A stretch of 64,000 nt of DNA from Halomonas sp. 7T (GCF_025643255.1 NZ_CP087112.1:496001-560000), one strand, 5' to 3'; numbered from the stretch's first letter, positions 23,554 through 32,355 are shown. The notes: generated by a model not told the origin, from the letters alone. Program-made: numbers and translations.

Positions 23554-24615
23554 TTATGCCGATAACGAGCTGGCGCGTGCCTTCTGAATGAGGGCATGGA
23601 TATACGCCAGCTTATCGTGCACGGCCGGTGCAAGCACTCCCGGCGCTAAATCCAATAAGCCCATATCGCGATTCAGCTCATTCACCGCCATGCCGACCTT
23701 GTGAAAGTCCCTGAGCATACTTTCCAAGGTGTCGTCACACTCTGCGCGAGCAAGCCCCATGTGTATGGCGGTGTCCAGCACAGCTACCATATCCAGATAA
23801 AACGCAAACGTCTCGGCGAAATCCTCCCAGGGGTGCATGGCCGCATAGGCGGAAATAAAGCGTGTTGGCCAGTCAGCAGGTGCGCCTTGTTGATAATACT
23901 GCTCTAGCGCATCGCTATAAGAGGGATGGTTGTGGTCGCCAAAAACGCGGCAGCTGGCCTCTTCGTCTTGCTCTTTTACCAGCAAGTCCCAGTAGTAGTG
24001 GCCAATCTCATGGCGAAAGTGGCCGATCAGCGTACGGTGGGATTCGTTCATATCCACCCGCAGCCGCTCGCGTTCAACGTCATCCGCCTCTTTCACATTG
24101 ATGGTGATGTGGCCATTGGCATGGCCCGTGTAGACCTTCTCTTGATTAGCCGTTGAGCGCCAAAGCCCCTGATCGGGGAGGGCGTCGGCCATAAACGAAA
24201 AGCTTAGCGCTACACGAATATTTTCACCCTCCATGCCATGGGGCAGTTGGAGGTGGTCTAAGGTATGGAACAGGCGGCGTTTGGCTGCTTCTAGCGCCGC
24301 CCAGCGTTCGCGGTTACCTATAATATCAAGGTCGGGGATCACCTCATTGTAGCGGCAGCAGTCGCACAGCGTATCGGCGTGTCCTTCGTTCATCACTACC
24401 ATACGGTTACACACATTCTCGACAGCGTAGTTGTGGCACTTCATCAGCGCAGCGTTGCAGCTAAGGTGTGTGCAGCGGTAGCCCCCGTTTGCTAAAGGCG
24501 CTAACGCCACAATATGTGAACAGGCCGGGCACCAGCCCACTTCCGACTCACAGGCAAGGCAGTGGGTGTTTTCATAGAAAAGCGGATTGCCGCAGCGGCA
24601 GCTAAACGTCTGCAT
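23554..24615 (-). CDS. Zinc-ribbon zinc-metallopeptidase family protein (DUF2248/peptidase Mx-like)
   Basis: The 353-residue protein has an N-terminal zinc-ribbon region (residues 6-87) with several CxxC or CxC pairs (CRC, CLAC, CPAC, CDCC). The catalytic part carries HEIGH at 202-206 within LIGHFRHEIGHYYW, and a downstream HPWEDFAETFAFYLD segment with a likely glutamate ligand. This is the zinc-binding metallopeptidase family long listed as DUF2248. It has no signal peptide. It sits head-to-head with the alpha-E gene and is probably part of the same island. The region after its start (24616-24760) separates it from the TnpB element. Substrate unknown; removal or trimming of a peptide made by the ligases is an inference. 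A paralog lies at 61031. Confidence 0.88.
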   Translation of the reverse strand: MQTFSCRCGNPLFYENTHCLACESEVGWCPACSHIVALAPLANGGYRCTHLSCNAALMKCHNYAVENVCNRMVVMNEGHADTLCDCCRYNEVIPDLDIIGNRERWAALEAAKRRLFHTLDHLQLPHGMEGENIRVALSFSFMADALPDQGLWRSTANQEKVYTGHANGHITINVKEADDVERERLRVDMNESHRTLIGHFRHEIGHYYWDLLVKEQDEEASCRVFGDHNHPSYSDALEQYYQQGAPADWPTRFISAYAAMHPWEDFAETFAFYLDMVAVLDTAIHMGLARAECDDTLESMLRDFHKVGMAVNELNRDMGLLDLAPGVLAPAVHDKLAYIHALIQKARASSLSA

Positions 24616-24760
24616 GGTTGCCTCCTGGTGGGTGTTGCACCTTAAAAACCACAGGCGTAGCGATGTGAGGGCTTGTCTTTATCGTCAGCATAGCGATGGG
24701 ATGTCGGCGAGGGAAAGGCTAATTATTAGCGTATTAAAAACAGGCACTGCAGTGACTGCT

Positions 24761-24795
24761 CCTCACCCTACGTCGCTACGCGACCACGGGTGAGG
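24761..24795 (-). ncRNA. Right-end hairpin, likely 3' part of the TnpB guide (omega/reRNA)
   Basis: CCTCACCC (24761-24768) pairs perfectly with GGGTGAGG (24788-24795), and inside it GTCGC pairs with GCGAC around TAC. The structure begins 12 bases after the tnpB stop in the tnpB direction. TnpB proteins use an RNA that covers the 3' end of their gene and the element's right end, with the guide taken from the adjacent flanking DNA. The position and fold fit that model; RNA ends are inferred. Confidence 0.6.
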
Positions 24796-24806
24796 CTTCC
24801 CACTTC

Positions 24807-25979
24807 TCAGGCCGCAGCCGGTGCGTGACCGGTCTTACACAGGCCTCGATGGGCAGAGGCCGACAGTCCTTCGGCCTTTAATTTTAAAATGCCTTGCTGG
24901 CGAATATTGATGGCGGCGTTAATGTCGCGGTCAATCGCCTTTGTGCCGCAACGTGGGCAATCCCAGGTGCGAACCTTTAGTGGCATTTGTTCGACCTTAT
25001 GGCCACAGCCTGCACAGGTCTTGGAGCTGGCGAACCACTGGTCTATTTTGACCAAATGCTTACCTTGCTGCTTCGCCTTGTAGTCCAGTTTTTGGATCAA
25101 GCTATACCAACTCGCATCGGCAATATGTTTCGCCAGCTTGCGGTGTTTCAGCATGTTTTTGACGTTCAAGGTCTCGACGACCACCGCTTGGTTGTCGTCA
25201 ATGAGTTGTCGAGACAGTTTGTGCTGGAAGTCAGCACGGGCATTGGCCAACCGCTCGTGCGCCTTGGCGAGCTTAAGCCGTGCTGTCGCACGGCCTTTGC
25301 TGCCTTTCTGGCAGCGAGAGAGGGCTTTCTGCTTGCGGCGCAGGTTGGCACGCGCCCGCTTCAAGAAGCGAGGATTGGCGACCTTGCGGCCAGTGGAGTC
25401 GATGGCCAGATGCGTCAAGCCCATATCGACCCCCAGCACAGTGTCTACTGTTTGCAGAGGAGTGGGTGACTTTACACCGTCCTCGACCAGCAGCGAGGCA
25501 AAATACTTGCCCGTGGTGGTGCGGGTTAAGGTGATACTTTTCAGCGTGCCGGTGATCTCGCGATGAATCCGTGCCTTAATCGGCGGGAGCTTCGGTACTT
25601 TGATCCAGTCATCACCCGCCTTAACGCTGGTGCAGTGATAGCTCGATTGCTTGCCATGCTTGCGTTTAAAGCGCGGATAGCGGGCTTTTAGCTGGGGGTT
25701 AAAGAAGTTCTGGAAGGCGCGATCCAGGTTAATGCACGCCTGTTGCAACGCAATCGAATCGTAGTCTTTCAGCCAGTGGTATTGACGGGATTTCTTGGCC
25801 ACCGCCAGCAGCGGCTTGAGGTCTTTTTTGGCACGGAGCTTGGTGCCATGCCGTTTGTACTGCGTACTGATGATGTGCAGTGCCTTATTGTACGTAAACC
25901 GCACCGCGCCGAATTGCTGATTCAAAAAATCAGCCTGTTCGGGGGTGGGATAGATGCGTACTTTCGTGGCGTTTAGCAT
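24807..25979 (-). CDS. tnpB: TnpB RNA-guided endonuclease (IS200/IS605 OrfB)
   Basis: I take the ATG at 25977-25979 (MLNATKVRIYPTPEQ), the canonical family start, giving 390 residues. The helix-turn-helix-like N-domain includes RFTYNKAL. The RuvC-like nuclease residues are in place: Asp185 (LGVDMGLTHL), Glu269 (VVVETLNVKNM) and Asp352 (DRDINAAINI). A four-cysteine zinc finger lies between them (C322, C325, C341, C344; CAGCG and CPRCG). All catalytic residues are intact and the length is normal, so the protein is probably active. No tnpA lies nearby. Confidence 0.95.
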   Translation of the reverse strand: MLNATKVRIYPTPEQADFLNQQFGAVRFTYNKALHIISTQYKRHGTKLRAKKDLKPLLAVAKKSRQYHWLKDYDSIALQQACINLDRAFQNFFNPQLKARYPRFKRKHGKQSSYHCTSVKAGDDWIKVPKLPPIKARIHREITGTLKSITLTRTTTGKYFASLLVEDGVKSPTPLQTVDTVLGVDMGLTHLAIDSTGRKVANPRFLKRARANLRRKQKALSRCQKGSKGRATARLKLAKAHERLANARADFQHKLSRQLIDDNQAVVVETLNVKNMLKHRKLAKHIADASWYSLIQKLDYKAKQQGKHLVKIDQWFASSKTCAGCGHKVEQMPLKVRTWDCPRCGTKAIDRDINAAINIRQQGILKLKAEGLSASAHRGLCKTGHAPAAA

Positions 25980-26122
25980 GGCATGGGGCTGTGAAGGCTG
26001 TATATTTATCCATAATAGACAACAAGGGGCAAAGATCAACCCCTGCAGCGCTAGCGCGCTGCCCGCTTGTATCCCCGCCCTCAATCGGGCGAGGGTTTAC
26101 GCGAATTTTTGCTAAAGGCGAT

Positions 26123-26140
26123 GTTGACGTTTACGTCAAC
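26123..26140 (+). promoter_or_regulatory. Palindromic operator over the mmsA promoter
   Basis: GTTGACGT and ACGTCAAC form a perfect 8-base inverted repeat with a TT spacer. The left arm includes a TTGACG -35-like box (26124-26129), and TATACC lies 18 bases downstream (26148-26153). The arrangement suggests direct control of mmsA. The ACGT-rich dyad resembles sites reported for MerR-family regulators of branched-chain amino acid and acyl-CoA catabolism (LiuR type), which fits the gene, but no such regulator is in the window. Confidence 0.55.
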
Positions 26141-26206
26141 TTGCTGATATACCCTAGAGGCTCCTAATTAGAACCCATAACAAACATAAGCGTGAGGAAT
26201 AGTGCT

Positions 26207-27703
26207 ATGCCCGTTCGCGAAATACCGATGTATATCGATGGTCAGCAAGTCGTATCCGAAAGCCAGGATTGGCGTGATGTGGTAAACCCCGCTACGCAAG
26301 AAGTCGTTGCCCGAGTACCTTTCTGCACCGCCGAAGAAGTAGAGCGCGCTATTGCCAGCGCCAACACTGCGTTTAAAACGTGGCGTAAAGTACCGCTAGG
26401 CAAGCGTATGCGCATTATGCTGAAGCTTCAGGCGCTGATTCGTGAAAACACCGCTGAGCTGGCGGCGCTGATTACCGAAGAGCATGGCAAAACACTGCCC
26501 GATGCAGAAGGTGAGGTAGGCCGTGGCCTTGAGGTGGTTGAGCACGCCTGTTCCATTACCTCGCTACAGCTGGGTGAGCTGGCTGAAAACGCGGCCAATG
26601 AAGTCGATGTGTATACGATGCATCAGCCGCTTGGCGTCGGTGCCGGTATCACGGCGTTTAACTTCCCGATTATGTTGCCCTGTTTTATGTTCCCGCTGGC
26701 CATCGCCACCGGCAATACGTTTGTTCTCAAGCCCTCTGAGCAAGACCCCAGTTCCACCATGCGTCTGGTAGAGCTTGCCCATGAAGCAGGTGTCCCTGCT
26801 GGGGTTCTTAACGTGGTACATGGTGGCCCGGATGTCGCTAATCAGATTGCCGATCACCAGGATATCAAAGCGCTCTCCTTTATCGGTTCGACCCATGTAG
26901 GCTCGCTGCTTTACAACCGCGCTGCGGCTGCTGGCAAGCGCATGCAGGCGATGATGGGGGCGAAAAACCACTGCGTTGTTATGCCAGATGCTAACCGCAG
27001 CCAAGCCATTGATAGCCTGTTAGGCTCCGCGTTTGGCGCGGCAGGCCAGCGCTGCATGGCAAACTCGGTCGTGGTGCTGGTGGGTGAAGCCCGCGAGTGG
27101 GTGAAGGATATTGAAGAAGGCGCGCGGAGCATGAAAGTGGGGCCAGGTACCCAGCGCGATGCGGATTTAGGCCCGCTGGTTTCGCCTCAGGCCAAAGAGC
27201 GCGTAGAGCGCCTGATTACCGCTGGCGAAAAAGAGGGTGCCAAACTGCTCGTCGATGGCCGTAACTTTACCGTGGAAGGGTATGCTGAAGGTAACTTCGT
27301 CGGGCCTACCCTGTTTGCTGACGTTACCGCCGATATGACCATCTACCGTGAAGAGATCTTTGGGCCAGTACTCTGTGTGGTGAGTGTTGAAACGCTGGAT
27401 GAAGCCATCGAGTTTATTAACGCTAACCCCAACGGCAACGGCACGTCCATTTTCACTAACTCCGGCTGGGTAGCGCGGCGTTTTGAAACTGATATCGACG
27501 TTGGCCAAATTGGTATTAACGTGCCGATTCCGGTGCCGGTGGCCTATTTCAGCTTCACCGGCTCGCGGGCCTCAAAGTTGGGAGACCTAGGGCCAAACGG
27601 CAAGCAAGCTATCTCTTTTTGGACCCAGACGAAAACGGTCACCGCTCGCTGGTTTGAGCCGGAAAATGTTTCCAGTGGTATTAATAGCACGATCTCGCTT
27701 TAA
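26207..27703 (+). CDS. mmsA: CoA-acylating methylmalonate-semialdehyde dehydrogenase
   Basis: The ATG at 26207 is preceded by GAGG (26194-26197); an in-frame GTG at 26192 lies upstream of that site. The 498-residue length is that of MmsA. The aldehyde dehydrogenase fold is clear: [20 protein letters not shown] at about 147, [20 protein letters not shown] (NAD-binding region) near 225, and the catalytic cysteine in [11 protein letters not shown] near residue 284. The enzyme oxidises methylmalonate semialdehyde to propionyl-CoA with NAD and CoA in valine and other catabolism. It is monocistronic, ending at a strong hairpin. Usual partners such as mmsB are not nearby. Confidence 0.92.
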   Translation: MPVREIPMYIDGQQVVSESQDWRDVVNPATQEVVARVPFCTAEEVERAIASANTAFKTWRKVPLGKRMRIMLKLQALIRENTAELAALITEEHGKTLPDAEGEVGRGLEVVEHACSITSLQLGELAENAANEVDVYTMHQPLGVGAGITAFNFPIMLPCFMFPLAIATGNTFVLKPSEQDPSSTMRLVELAHEAGVPAGVLNVVHGGPDVANQIADHQDIKALSFIGSTHVGSLLYNRAAAAGKRMQAMMGAKNHCVVMPDANRSQAIDSLLGSAFGAAGQRCMANSVVVLVGEAREWVKDIEEGARSMKVGPGTQRDADLGPLVSPQAKERVERLITAGEKEGAKLLVDGRNFTVEGYAEGNFVGPTLFADVTADMTIYREEIFGPVLCVVSVETLDEAIEFINANPNGNGTSIFTNSGWVARRFETDIDVGQIGINVPIPVPVAYFSFTGSRASKLGDLGPNGKQAISFWTQTKTVTARWFEPENVSSGINSTISL

Positions 27704-27746
27704 CGCTTTTCGCACGACCAGAGCTAAACCCAGCAGTGTGAAACGC

Positions 27747-27774
27747 AACAAGCCCCGTATAGGCGGGGCTTGTT
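27747..27774. terminator. Bidirectional terminator-like hairpin after mmsA
   Basis: AACAAGCCCCG and CGGGGCTTGTT form a perfect 11-base-pair stem with a 6-base loop between the convergent mmsA and hypothetical genes. The terminal AA/TT pairs supply only a short T run, so it may act weakly in either direction. Confidence 0.7.
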
Positions 27775-27799
27775 CACATACAAGGTTGATTTGCTGGAC

Positions 27800-28492
27800 T
27801 TAAAAGTTATCAAACAGCGGTAAGCTTTTTTCAAAGAGCTGTTCGATGGGGCCAAGCTGACTTTCGTGCATTACCAGCAGCGTTGGGGCATCTTTGAAGT
27901 GCTCGCGTAGCGGGACGAGTAGCGCAAACTCTCCTTCTTCAAGGTGAAATTCGTGGATTTCACGTAGCCCGTGAGGGGTTTCAAGCTGAGAGCAACGGTA
28001 GTTGTCGTCTTCGCTATAAATGAGACGATGATACATTTTGAACAGGGTATAAAGGGCGAGGCCACCACTAAAAGCAGGCCAGCGCGCTGGAGTTTCGCGG
28101 ATGTCTGGGGCTAAGGTTTTGCCATCGGCTTCAGCATCGGCAATGGCTTCTGCCAAGGGTTCTGCCAGAACCGCCTTAGCGTCGGCGGGCAGCGGGCTAT
28201 TTTGACGCGCTGCCTGAGCAAAATCGCTAACGGCAGCGCGAAAATCATCCAGAGAATGAATCGCGTAATCCATGTGTTGCAGATCGGCAGGCTCAAAGCC
28301 ACCGTTTTCCCAGCCATGGATAACACGTAACGTTACTTGACCCCGGCTCATCGGGCGTGCCAAGAGCATATGCAGCATCGTGCGGATATGCATTTGGCGC
28401 TCATCGGCATCATTCTCGAAAGCGCTGTATGGCTCGGCAAATAGTTCGTGCAGTCGTCCCTGAGTATGCTCTTTGGCTTCGGCGTATTGCAT
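27800..28492 (-). CDS. Conserved-looking hypothetical protein, unknown function
   Basis: I do not recognise this 230-residue protein. It is acidic, has no signal peptide or membrane segment, and appears mainly helical in the first 130 residues (for example MLHMLLARPMSRGQVTLRVI). The second half has more strands, including REIHEFHLEEGEFALLVPLREHF. The codon use resembles that of its neighbours and the frame is uninterrupted. It is convergent with mmsA and separated from the divergent peroxidase-like gene by about 210 bases. No function is proposed. Confidence 0.75.
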   Translation of the reverse strand: MQYAEAKEHTQGRLHELFAEPYSAFENDADERQMHIRTMLHMLLARPMSRGQVTLRVIHGWENGGFEPADLQHMDYAIHSLDDFRAAVSDFAQAARQNSPLPADAKAVLAEPLAEAIADAEADGKTLAPDIRETPARWPAFSGGLALYTLFKMYHRLIYSEDDNYRCSQLETPHGLREIHEFHLEEGEFALLVPLREHFKDAPTLLVMHESQLGPIEQLFEKSLPLFDNF

Positions 28493-28706
28493 GGTAGTTT
28501 CCCTGTTGGCGAGCCGTTTAAAGCGCGCTATGCACGGCTTTTATGATGTTTTAGTAAGGTGAAAGTATGGCGAGCGTGGCCCTAGATTGATAGTCACTTT
28601 GTATAGTATTTTGTTACTGAATTACTAAGCTTATTACATTTTACTGGCCGCACAACCTACTCCTACGCTGCGAACATAACCATAAGATAACAACAAGAGT
28701 GAAACT

Positions 28707-29291
28707 ATGATGGCTGCTATAAGTCGTTTTTCCGTACCAGAAACCATCGATGAGCTGCCCGACGATATTCGCCGCTCAATCTTAAGCGTGCAAGAGAAGG
28801 CCGGGTTTGTACCGAATGTATTCTTAATGTTGGCCCATCGGCCGGATGAGTTTCGCGCCTTCTTTGCCTATCACGACGCGTTAATGGAGCGGACGTCAGA
28901 TACGCTTACCAAAGCTGAAAAAGAGATGATCGTGGTGGCAACGAGCGCCCGCAATCGCTGCTTATACTGTGTCGTGGCCCACGGTGCTTTGGTGCGTATT
29001 TACAGTAAAGACCCCCTACTGGCCGATAACGTGGCGGTTAACCATACCGTAGCGGACCTAAGTGATCGCCACCGGTTGATGCTCGATTTCGCCCTGCACA
29101 GTGCCATTGAGCTAGGGGAGTTCTCCCACGCTTGGCAGAAGCGCTTGGCGGAGGTTGGTTTCACTCTGGACGACTGCTGGGATATAGGCGCTATTGCGGC
29201 TTTTTTTGGTATGTCTAACCGGCTGGTCACCTTGGCGGGAACACCGCCTAACCCCGAGTTTTATACCATGGGGCGTGAACCTCGCAGGTGA
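28707..29291 (+). CDS. Peroxidase-related AhpD-like/CMD-family protein
   Basis: The 194-residue protein carries the carboxymuconolactone decarboxylase/AhpD-type active-site pattern CLYCVVAHG near residue 92, that is CxxC followed by a histidine three residues later. It is preceded by the typical LTKAEKEMIVVATSARNRC helix (quoted in part). Proteins of this size with this motif are commonly called peroxidase-related enzymes and are thought to reduce peroxides or disulfides with a redox-active cysteine pair. Two adjacent ATG codons (28707 and 28710) are both possible starts, with AAGAGTG a weak ribosome-binding site. It appears monocistronic. Confidence 0.85.
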   Translation: MMAAISRFSVPETIDELPDDIRRSILSVQEKAGFVPNVFLMLAHRPDEFRAFFAYHDALMERTSDTLTKAEKEMIVVATSARNRCLYCVVAHGALVRIYSKDPLLADNVAVNHTVADLSDRHRLMLDFALHSAIELGEFSHAWQKRLAEVGFTLDDCWDIGAIAAFFGMSNRLVTLAGTPPNPEFYTMGREPRR

Positions 29292-29382
29292 CTCTGGCGC
29301 TCCACTTCATGCGTCATCGGCGCGCTGAGCATCCCAGGGCCGTGCCCCGTTAAACTCTATAGCCACCGCATCAGGGACGATT

Positions 29383-30351
29383 ATGATTCGTAGTATGCTC
29401 ACCACGCCCGACGGGCTGGTTCACGAAGGCGATGAAAACCTCATTGAGCAGTGGCAGGCAACGCCGGAAAGCCATATCTGGATAGATATGCAAGGCGAGC
29501 CAGAGCCGCGTGAGCGAGAACTGCTTGAGCGTCTGAAGTGCCACCCTATGGCCATTCAGGATGCTCAAAAAGAGCGTCATCCGCCTAAAATTGAAGAATT
29601 TGAGCACCATACGCTGATCATTTACCGCGGTATTTCCTCTTTTGATGCACAGCTCAACTTCGTGCCTCAGCAGGTTTGCTTTTTTATTGGCGCACACTTT
29701 CTGATTACTCTGCATCCCGGCAACGCGCTTAGTATTGATCGTTTTTTTAACGAACAGGGCAGCACGCTGCTAAAGGAGTCCCCCGAGCGTGTAGCGCTCA
29801 GAATCATGTATACCTCAGCAGGGTTTTACATCGATAGCTTGCTGGAGTTCGAAAGCGAACTGAGCGATCTAGAGGATGAGTTGCTAGAAAATGGTAACGA
29901 CGTCCTGATGCGTAAACTAACCACCTATCGTTCACGCCTGGTGAAGCTACGCCGTATTTTTAGTTATCACAAAGGTATTACCCAGGAGTTGACCGCCTAC
30001 GACTACACGCACCTGCCGCGAGATGAGAATGAAACCCTCTACGCGATTAACGATGTGGCTGAGCGCTTTGAGCGCCTCTATACCCTGACGCAAATGTATT
30101 ACGACATTTGTGGCGACTTAGTGAACGGCTATATTTCGATTTCTTCGCATCAGCTTAATATTACGATGCGGGTATTGACGGTGATTACGGCCATTTTCGT
30201 GCCGCTGACGTTTATTGCCGGTATCTACGGTATGAACTTTGAGTACATGCCGGAGCTGGGTTTTCAGTATGGTTACTTCTTTGTGTGGGGAGCCATGGTA
30301 GGGATTGGGGGAAGTTTGATTTGGCTTTTTAAACGTAAAAACTGGTTTTAA
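29383..30351 (+). CDS. corA: CorA-family magnesium/cobalt transporter
   Basis: The 322-residue protein has the CorA plan: a soluble N-terminal funnel with long helices (about 1-260) and two C-terminal membrane segments. The first ends in the defining YGMNFEYMPEL loop (GMN motif, about residues 285-295), which is the cation selectivity filter. A ZntB zinc transporter would normally differ at this loop, so CorA is preferred. It would act as a pentamer in the inner membrane. The C-terminus ends KRKNWF, close to the usual CorA basic tail. It is a single gene. Confidence 0.9.
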   Translation: MIRSMLTTPDGLVHEGDENLIEQWQATPESHIWIDMQGEPEPRERELLERLKCHPMAIQDAQKERHPPKIEEFEHHTLIIYRGISSFDAQLNFVPQQVCFFIGAHFLITLHPGNALSIDRFFNEQGSTLLKESPERVALRIMYTSAGFYIDSLLEFESELSDLEDELLENGNDVLMRKLTTYRSRLVKLRRIFSYHKGITQELTAYDYTHLPRDENETLYAINDVAERFERLYTLTQMYYDICGDLVNGYISISSHQLNITMRVLTVITAIFVPLTFIAGIYGMNFEYMPELGFQYGYFFVWGAMVGIGGSLIWLFKRKNWF

Positions 30352-30455
30352 GCTGACTAACGGGTAAAAAGTTACCCCCCTCCCATGTGGTTTAGGCCGG
30401 ACTGTGGCATTCTCTGCGTCGACCAATGATGTGCATACACCTGGGAGCAAACACC

Positions 30456-31034
30456 ATGACCATTATGATACTTGGCCTGCTGATATTTCTTGGCAGCCAT
30501 TCTGTGCGTATTTTTGCAGAAAACTGGCGCCAGCATCAGGTAGACAAGCTGGGCCTAACCACTTGGAAAGTCGCTTACTCTGCGGTATCGGTGGTGGGCC
30601 TGGCCATTGCTATCTATGGCTTTGGCCAAATGCGCATGGATCCTATCTATATTTGGTTTCCACCGATGGGGTTACGCCATGCGGTAGCACTGCTAATGCT
30701 ACCCGCCTTTATTTTTCTAGTTGCCGCTTATGTGCCGCGCAATGCTATTAAGGCGAAGCTAGGTCACCCGATGATGCTGTCCGTTAAAGTGTGGGCACTT
30801 GCCCACCTGCTGGTTAACGGGCGGCTTGGCGACATTATCTTTTTCTCTGCCTTCTTGGTGTGGGCTATTTTGGCGTTTAAAGCGGCCAAAAAGCGCGACC
30901 GCCTTCATCCGCCCGCAGCCGTGGCAACGTCTATTCCTGCGACAGTGGCCACGGTGATCATCGGTGTTGTTGCTTATGTCCTGTTTGCGCTCCATCTGCA
31001 TATGTTACTCATTGGTGTGCCTGTATTTGGCTAA
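30456..31034 (+). CDS. NnrU-family membrane protein
   Basis: The ATG at 30456 is chosen because GGGAG (30443-30447) lies eight bases upstream; an earlier in-frame ATG lacks a ribosome-binding site. The 192-residue protein has five to six membrane segments and NnrU-type features: FLGSHSVRIFAENWR near the N-terminus and HPMMLSVKVWALAHLLVNGRLGD (shortened here to HPMMLSVKVWALAHLL) near residue 105. NnrU proteins were named from denitrification clusters, but their function is not settled and there are no nitrogen-oxide genes here. A strong terminator follows. Confidence 0.88.
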   Translation: MTIMILGLLIFLGSHSVRIFAENWRQHQVDKLGLTTWKVAYSAVSVVGLAIAIYGFGQMRMDPIYIWFPPMGLRHAVALLMLPAFIFLVAAYVPRNAIKAKLGHPMMLSVKVWALAHLLVNGRLGDIIFFSAFLVWAILAFKAAKKRDRLHPPAAVATSIPATVATVIIGVVAYVLFALHLHMLLIGVPVFG

Positions 31035-31058
31035 CCGGCACCGTGGTTGAGCGTGTTC

Positions 31059-31099
31059 AACGGTGGCAGTGCCTTTAGCGCTGCCACCGTTATTTTTTA
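31059..31099 (+). terminator. Rho-independent terminator after the NnrU gene
   Basis: AACGGTGGCAG and CTGCCACCGTT form a perfect 11-base-pair stem with an 11-base loop, followed by TATTTTTTAT. It is a classical intrinsic terminator for the plus strand. Confidence 0.92.
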
Positions 31100-31173
31100 T
31101 GTAGGGTGACGCGGGCGAAATTTGCTACTTTGTCAGGCAGGTAGTCAACACGGTCATTTATCGGAGTCAGCCT

Positions 31174-32355
31174 ATGAGCGAAGTAGCTAGCGCTGTGCCA
31201 GCAACAATGTCTGCCATGCTGTTAACGGGCCACGGCGACGTTGATCAACTGCAGTACCATCAAGATGTACGTACGCCTCAGCCCGGCCCTGGTCAGGTGT
31301 TGGTTCAGGTGACGGCCACCGCGAAAAACAACACGGACCGTAAAGCCCGCGAAGGGTTGTACCCCACCAAGGGTAAAGAGGAAGTGACCTCGTTTGCGAT
31401 GGGCGGCTCGCCGACACTTACCTTTCCACGTATCCAGGGCGCTGATGTGGCGGGGCGCGTCGTTGCCGTAGGGGAGGGGGTAGATGAGCGCCGCATTGGC
31501 GAGCGCGGCCTGCTGGATTTCAACATCTACGCTGATGAGCGTCGTGATATCAACCTCACGCCGGACTACTACGGCCACGGAGCGGACGGTGGCTATGCTG
31601 AGTACATGGCGGTGCCCGCCGATCAGTTCCATCACGTGGCTAACCCGGAGCTGCACGATGCAGAGCTGGCGGCCATGGGCATGTGCTCCTACCAAACGGC
31701 CTACCATATGATGACTGCCGCCAACGTGCGTGCTGGCGAGCGCGTGCTTGTGAGCGGCGCTAGCGGTGGCGTCGGCACGGCATTGATTCAGCTATGCCGC
31801 ATTGTGGGAGCTATCCCCTACGCGGTTAGCCAGCGCGATAAAGCCGAGGCGCTGCGCACGCTCGGTGCGGAGGCGGTCATCGACCGTGGCGATCTGCCAT
31901 CGTTTGTCGAGCGTGTGCTGGCAGCCACCGAAGGCCATGCCATTGATGCGGTGATGGACTTAGTGGGCGGTGACATGACCGACCTGTTCATCGACACCAT
32001 GATCGGCGATATGCAGCGCCGCACTACCTACCCACGGCTCTCCATTGCTGGGGCTAGCGGCGGCAATATCAGTGAAATTATGTGGACCCGTATTTATCTG
32101 TATCAGGTGCAAATCTTTGGTGTGTCCCACGGCACTCGTGAAGAGGCAGAGCAGCTGATCGAATGGATACGCAATGGCAATCTCAAACCCGTTTTGCACG
32201 GTGCGTTCAAACTCTCTGACTTACACCAAGCCGAGCGCTATTTTGTAAACCGGGGCAGTAACTATCTAGGCAAAATCGTAATTGTTCCTGATGCCCAGTG
32301 GAACATGCACGGCGCACCGTTTGCCATCACCCCTGCCAAGGAGTTGGGTTCGTGA
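31174..32355 (+). CDS. MDR-family (quinone-oxidoreductase-like) dehydrogenase
   Basis: The 393-residue protein is a medium-chain dehydrogenase/reductase. The catalytic N-domain lacks the cysteine-rich structural zinc loop, and the Rossmann part has VLVSGASGGVGTALIQLC near residue 192 (AxxGxVG-type NADP-binding). The family reduces quinones, enones or related carbonyl compounds. The stop overlaps the GTG start of the downstream proline-racemase-family gene, so the two proteins are translationally coupled and probably work on the same compound. An ATAAACACCGGAGTCAG-like region with a weak GGAG lies before the ATG. Confidence 0.85.
   Translation: MSEVASAVPATMSAMLLTGHGDVDQLQYHQDVRTPQPGPGQVLVQVTATAKNNTDRKAREGLYPTKGKEEVTSFAMGGSPTLTFPRIQGADVAGRVVAVGEGVDERRIGERGLLDFNIYADERRDINLTPDYYGHGADGGYAEYMAVPADQFHHVANPELHDAELAAMGMCSYQTAYHMMTAANVRAGERVLVSGASGGVGTALIQLCRIVGAIPYAVSQRDKAEALRTLGAEAVIDRGDLPSFVERVLAATEGHAIDAVMDLVGGDMTDLFIDTMIGDMQRRTTYPRLSIAGASGGNISEIMWTRIYLYQVQIFGVSHGTREEAEQLIEWIRNGNLKPVLHGAFKLSDLHQAERYFVNRGSNYLGKIVIVPDAQWNMHGAPFAITPAKELGS

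Larger units (their letters stand above)
24751..26100 (-). mobile_element. Solitary TnpB element of the IS200/IS605 (IS1341-like) type
   Basis: The element consists of one tnpB gene flanked by hairpins and has no tnpA, so it would need a transposase in trans. The right end is inferred just past the hairpin at 24761-24795, near a TCAC tetramer read on the minus strand at about 24751. The left end is inferred near two hairpins, CAGCGC/GCGCTG (26046-26061) and CGCCC/GGGCG (26076-26091). Exact ends cannot be set without an empty-site sequence. It lies between the metallopeptidase gene and the mmsA promoter and interrupts no gene I can see. Confidence 0.6.

Noticed and set aside
29383..30351. ZntB zinc exporter instead of CorA
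   Set aside because: The pore loop reads YGMNFEYMPEL, the CorA GMN motif.
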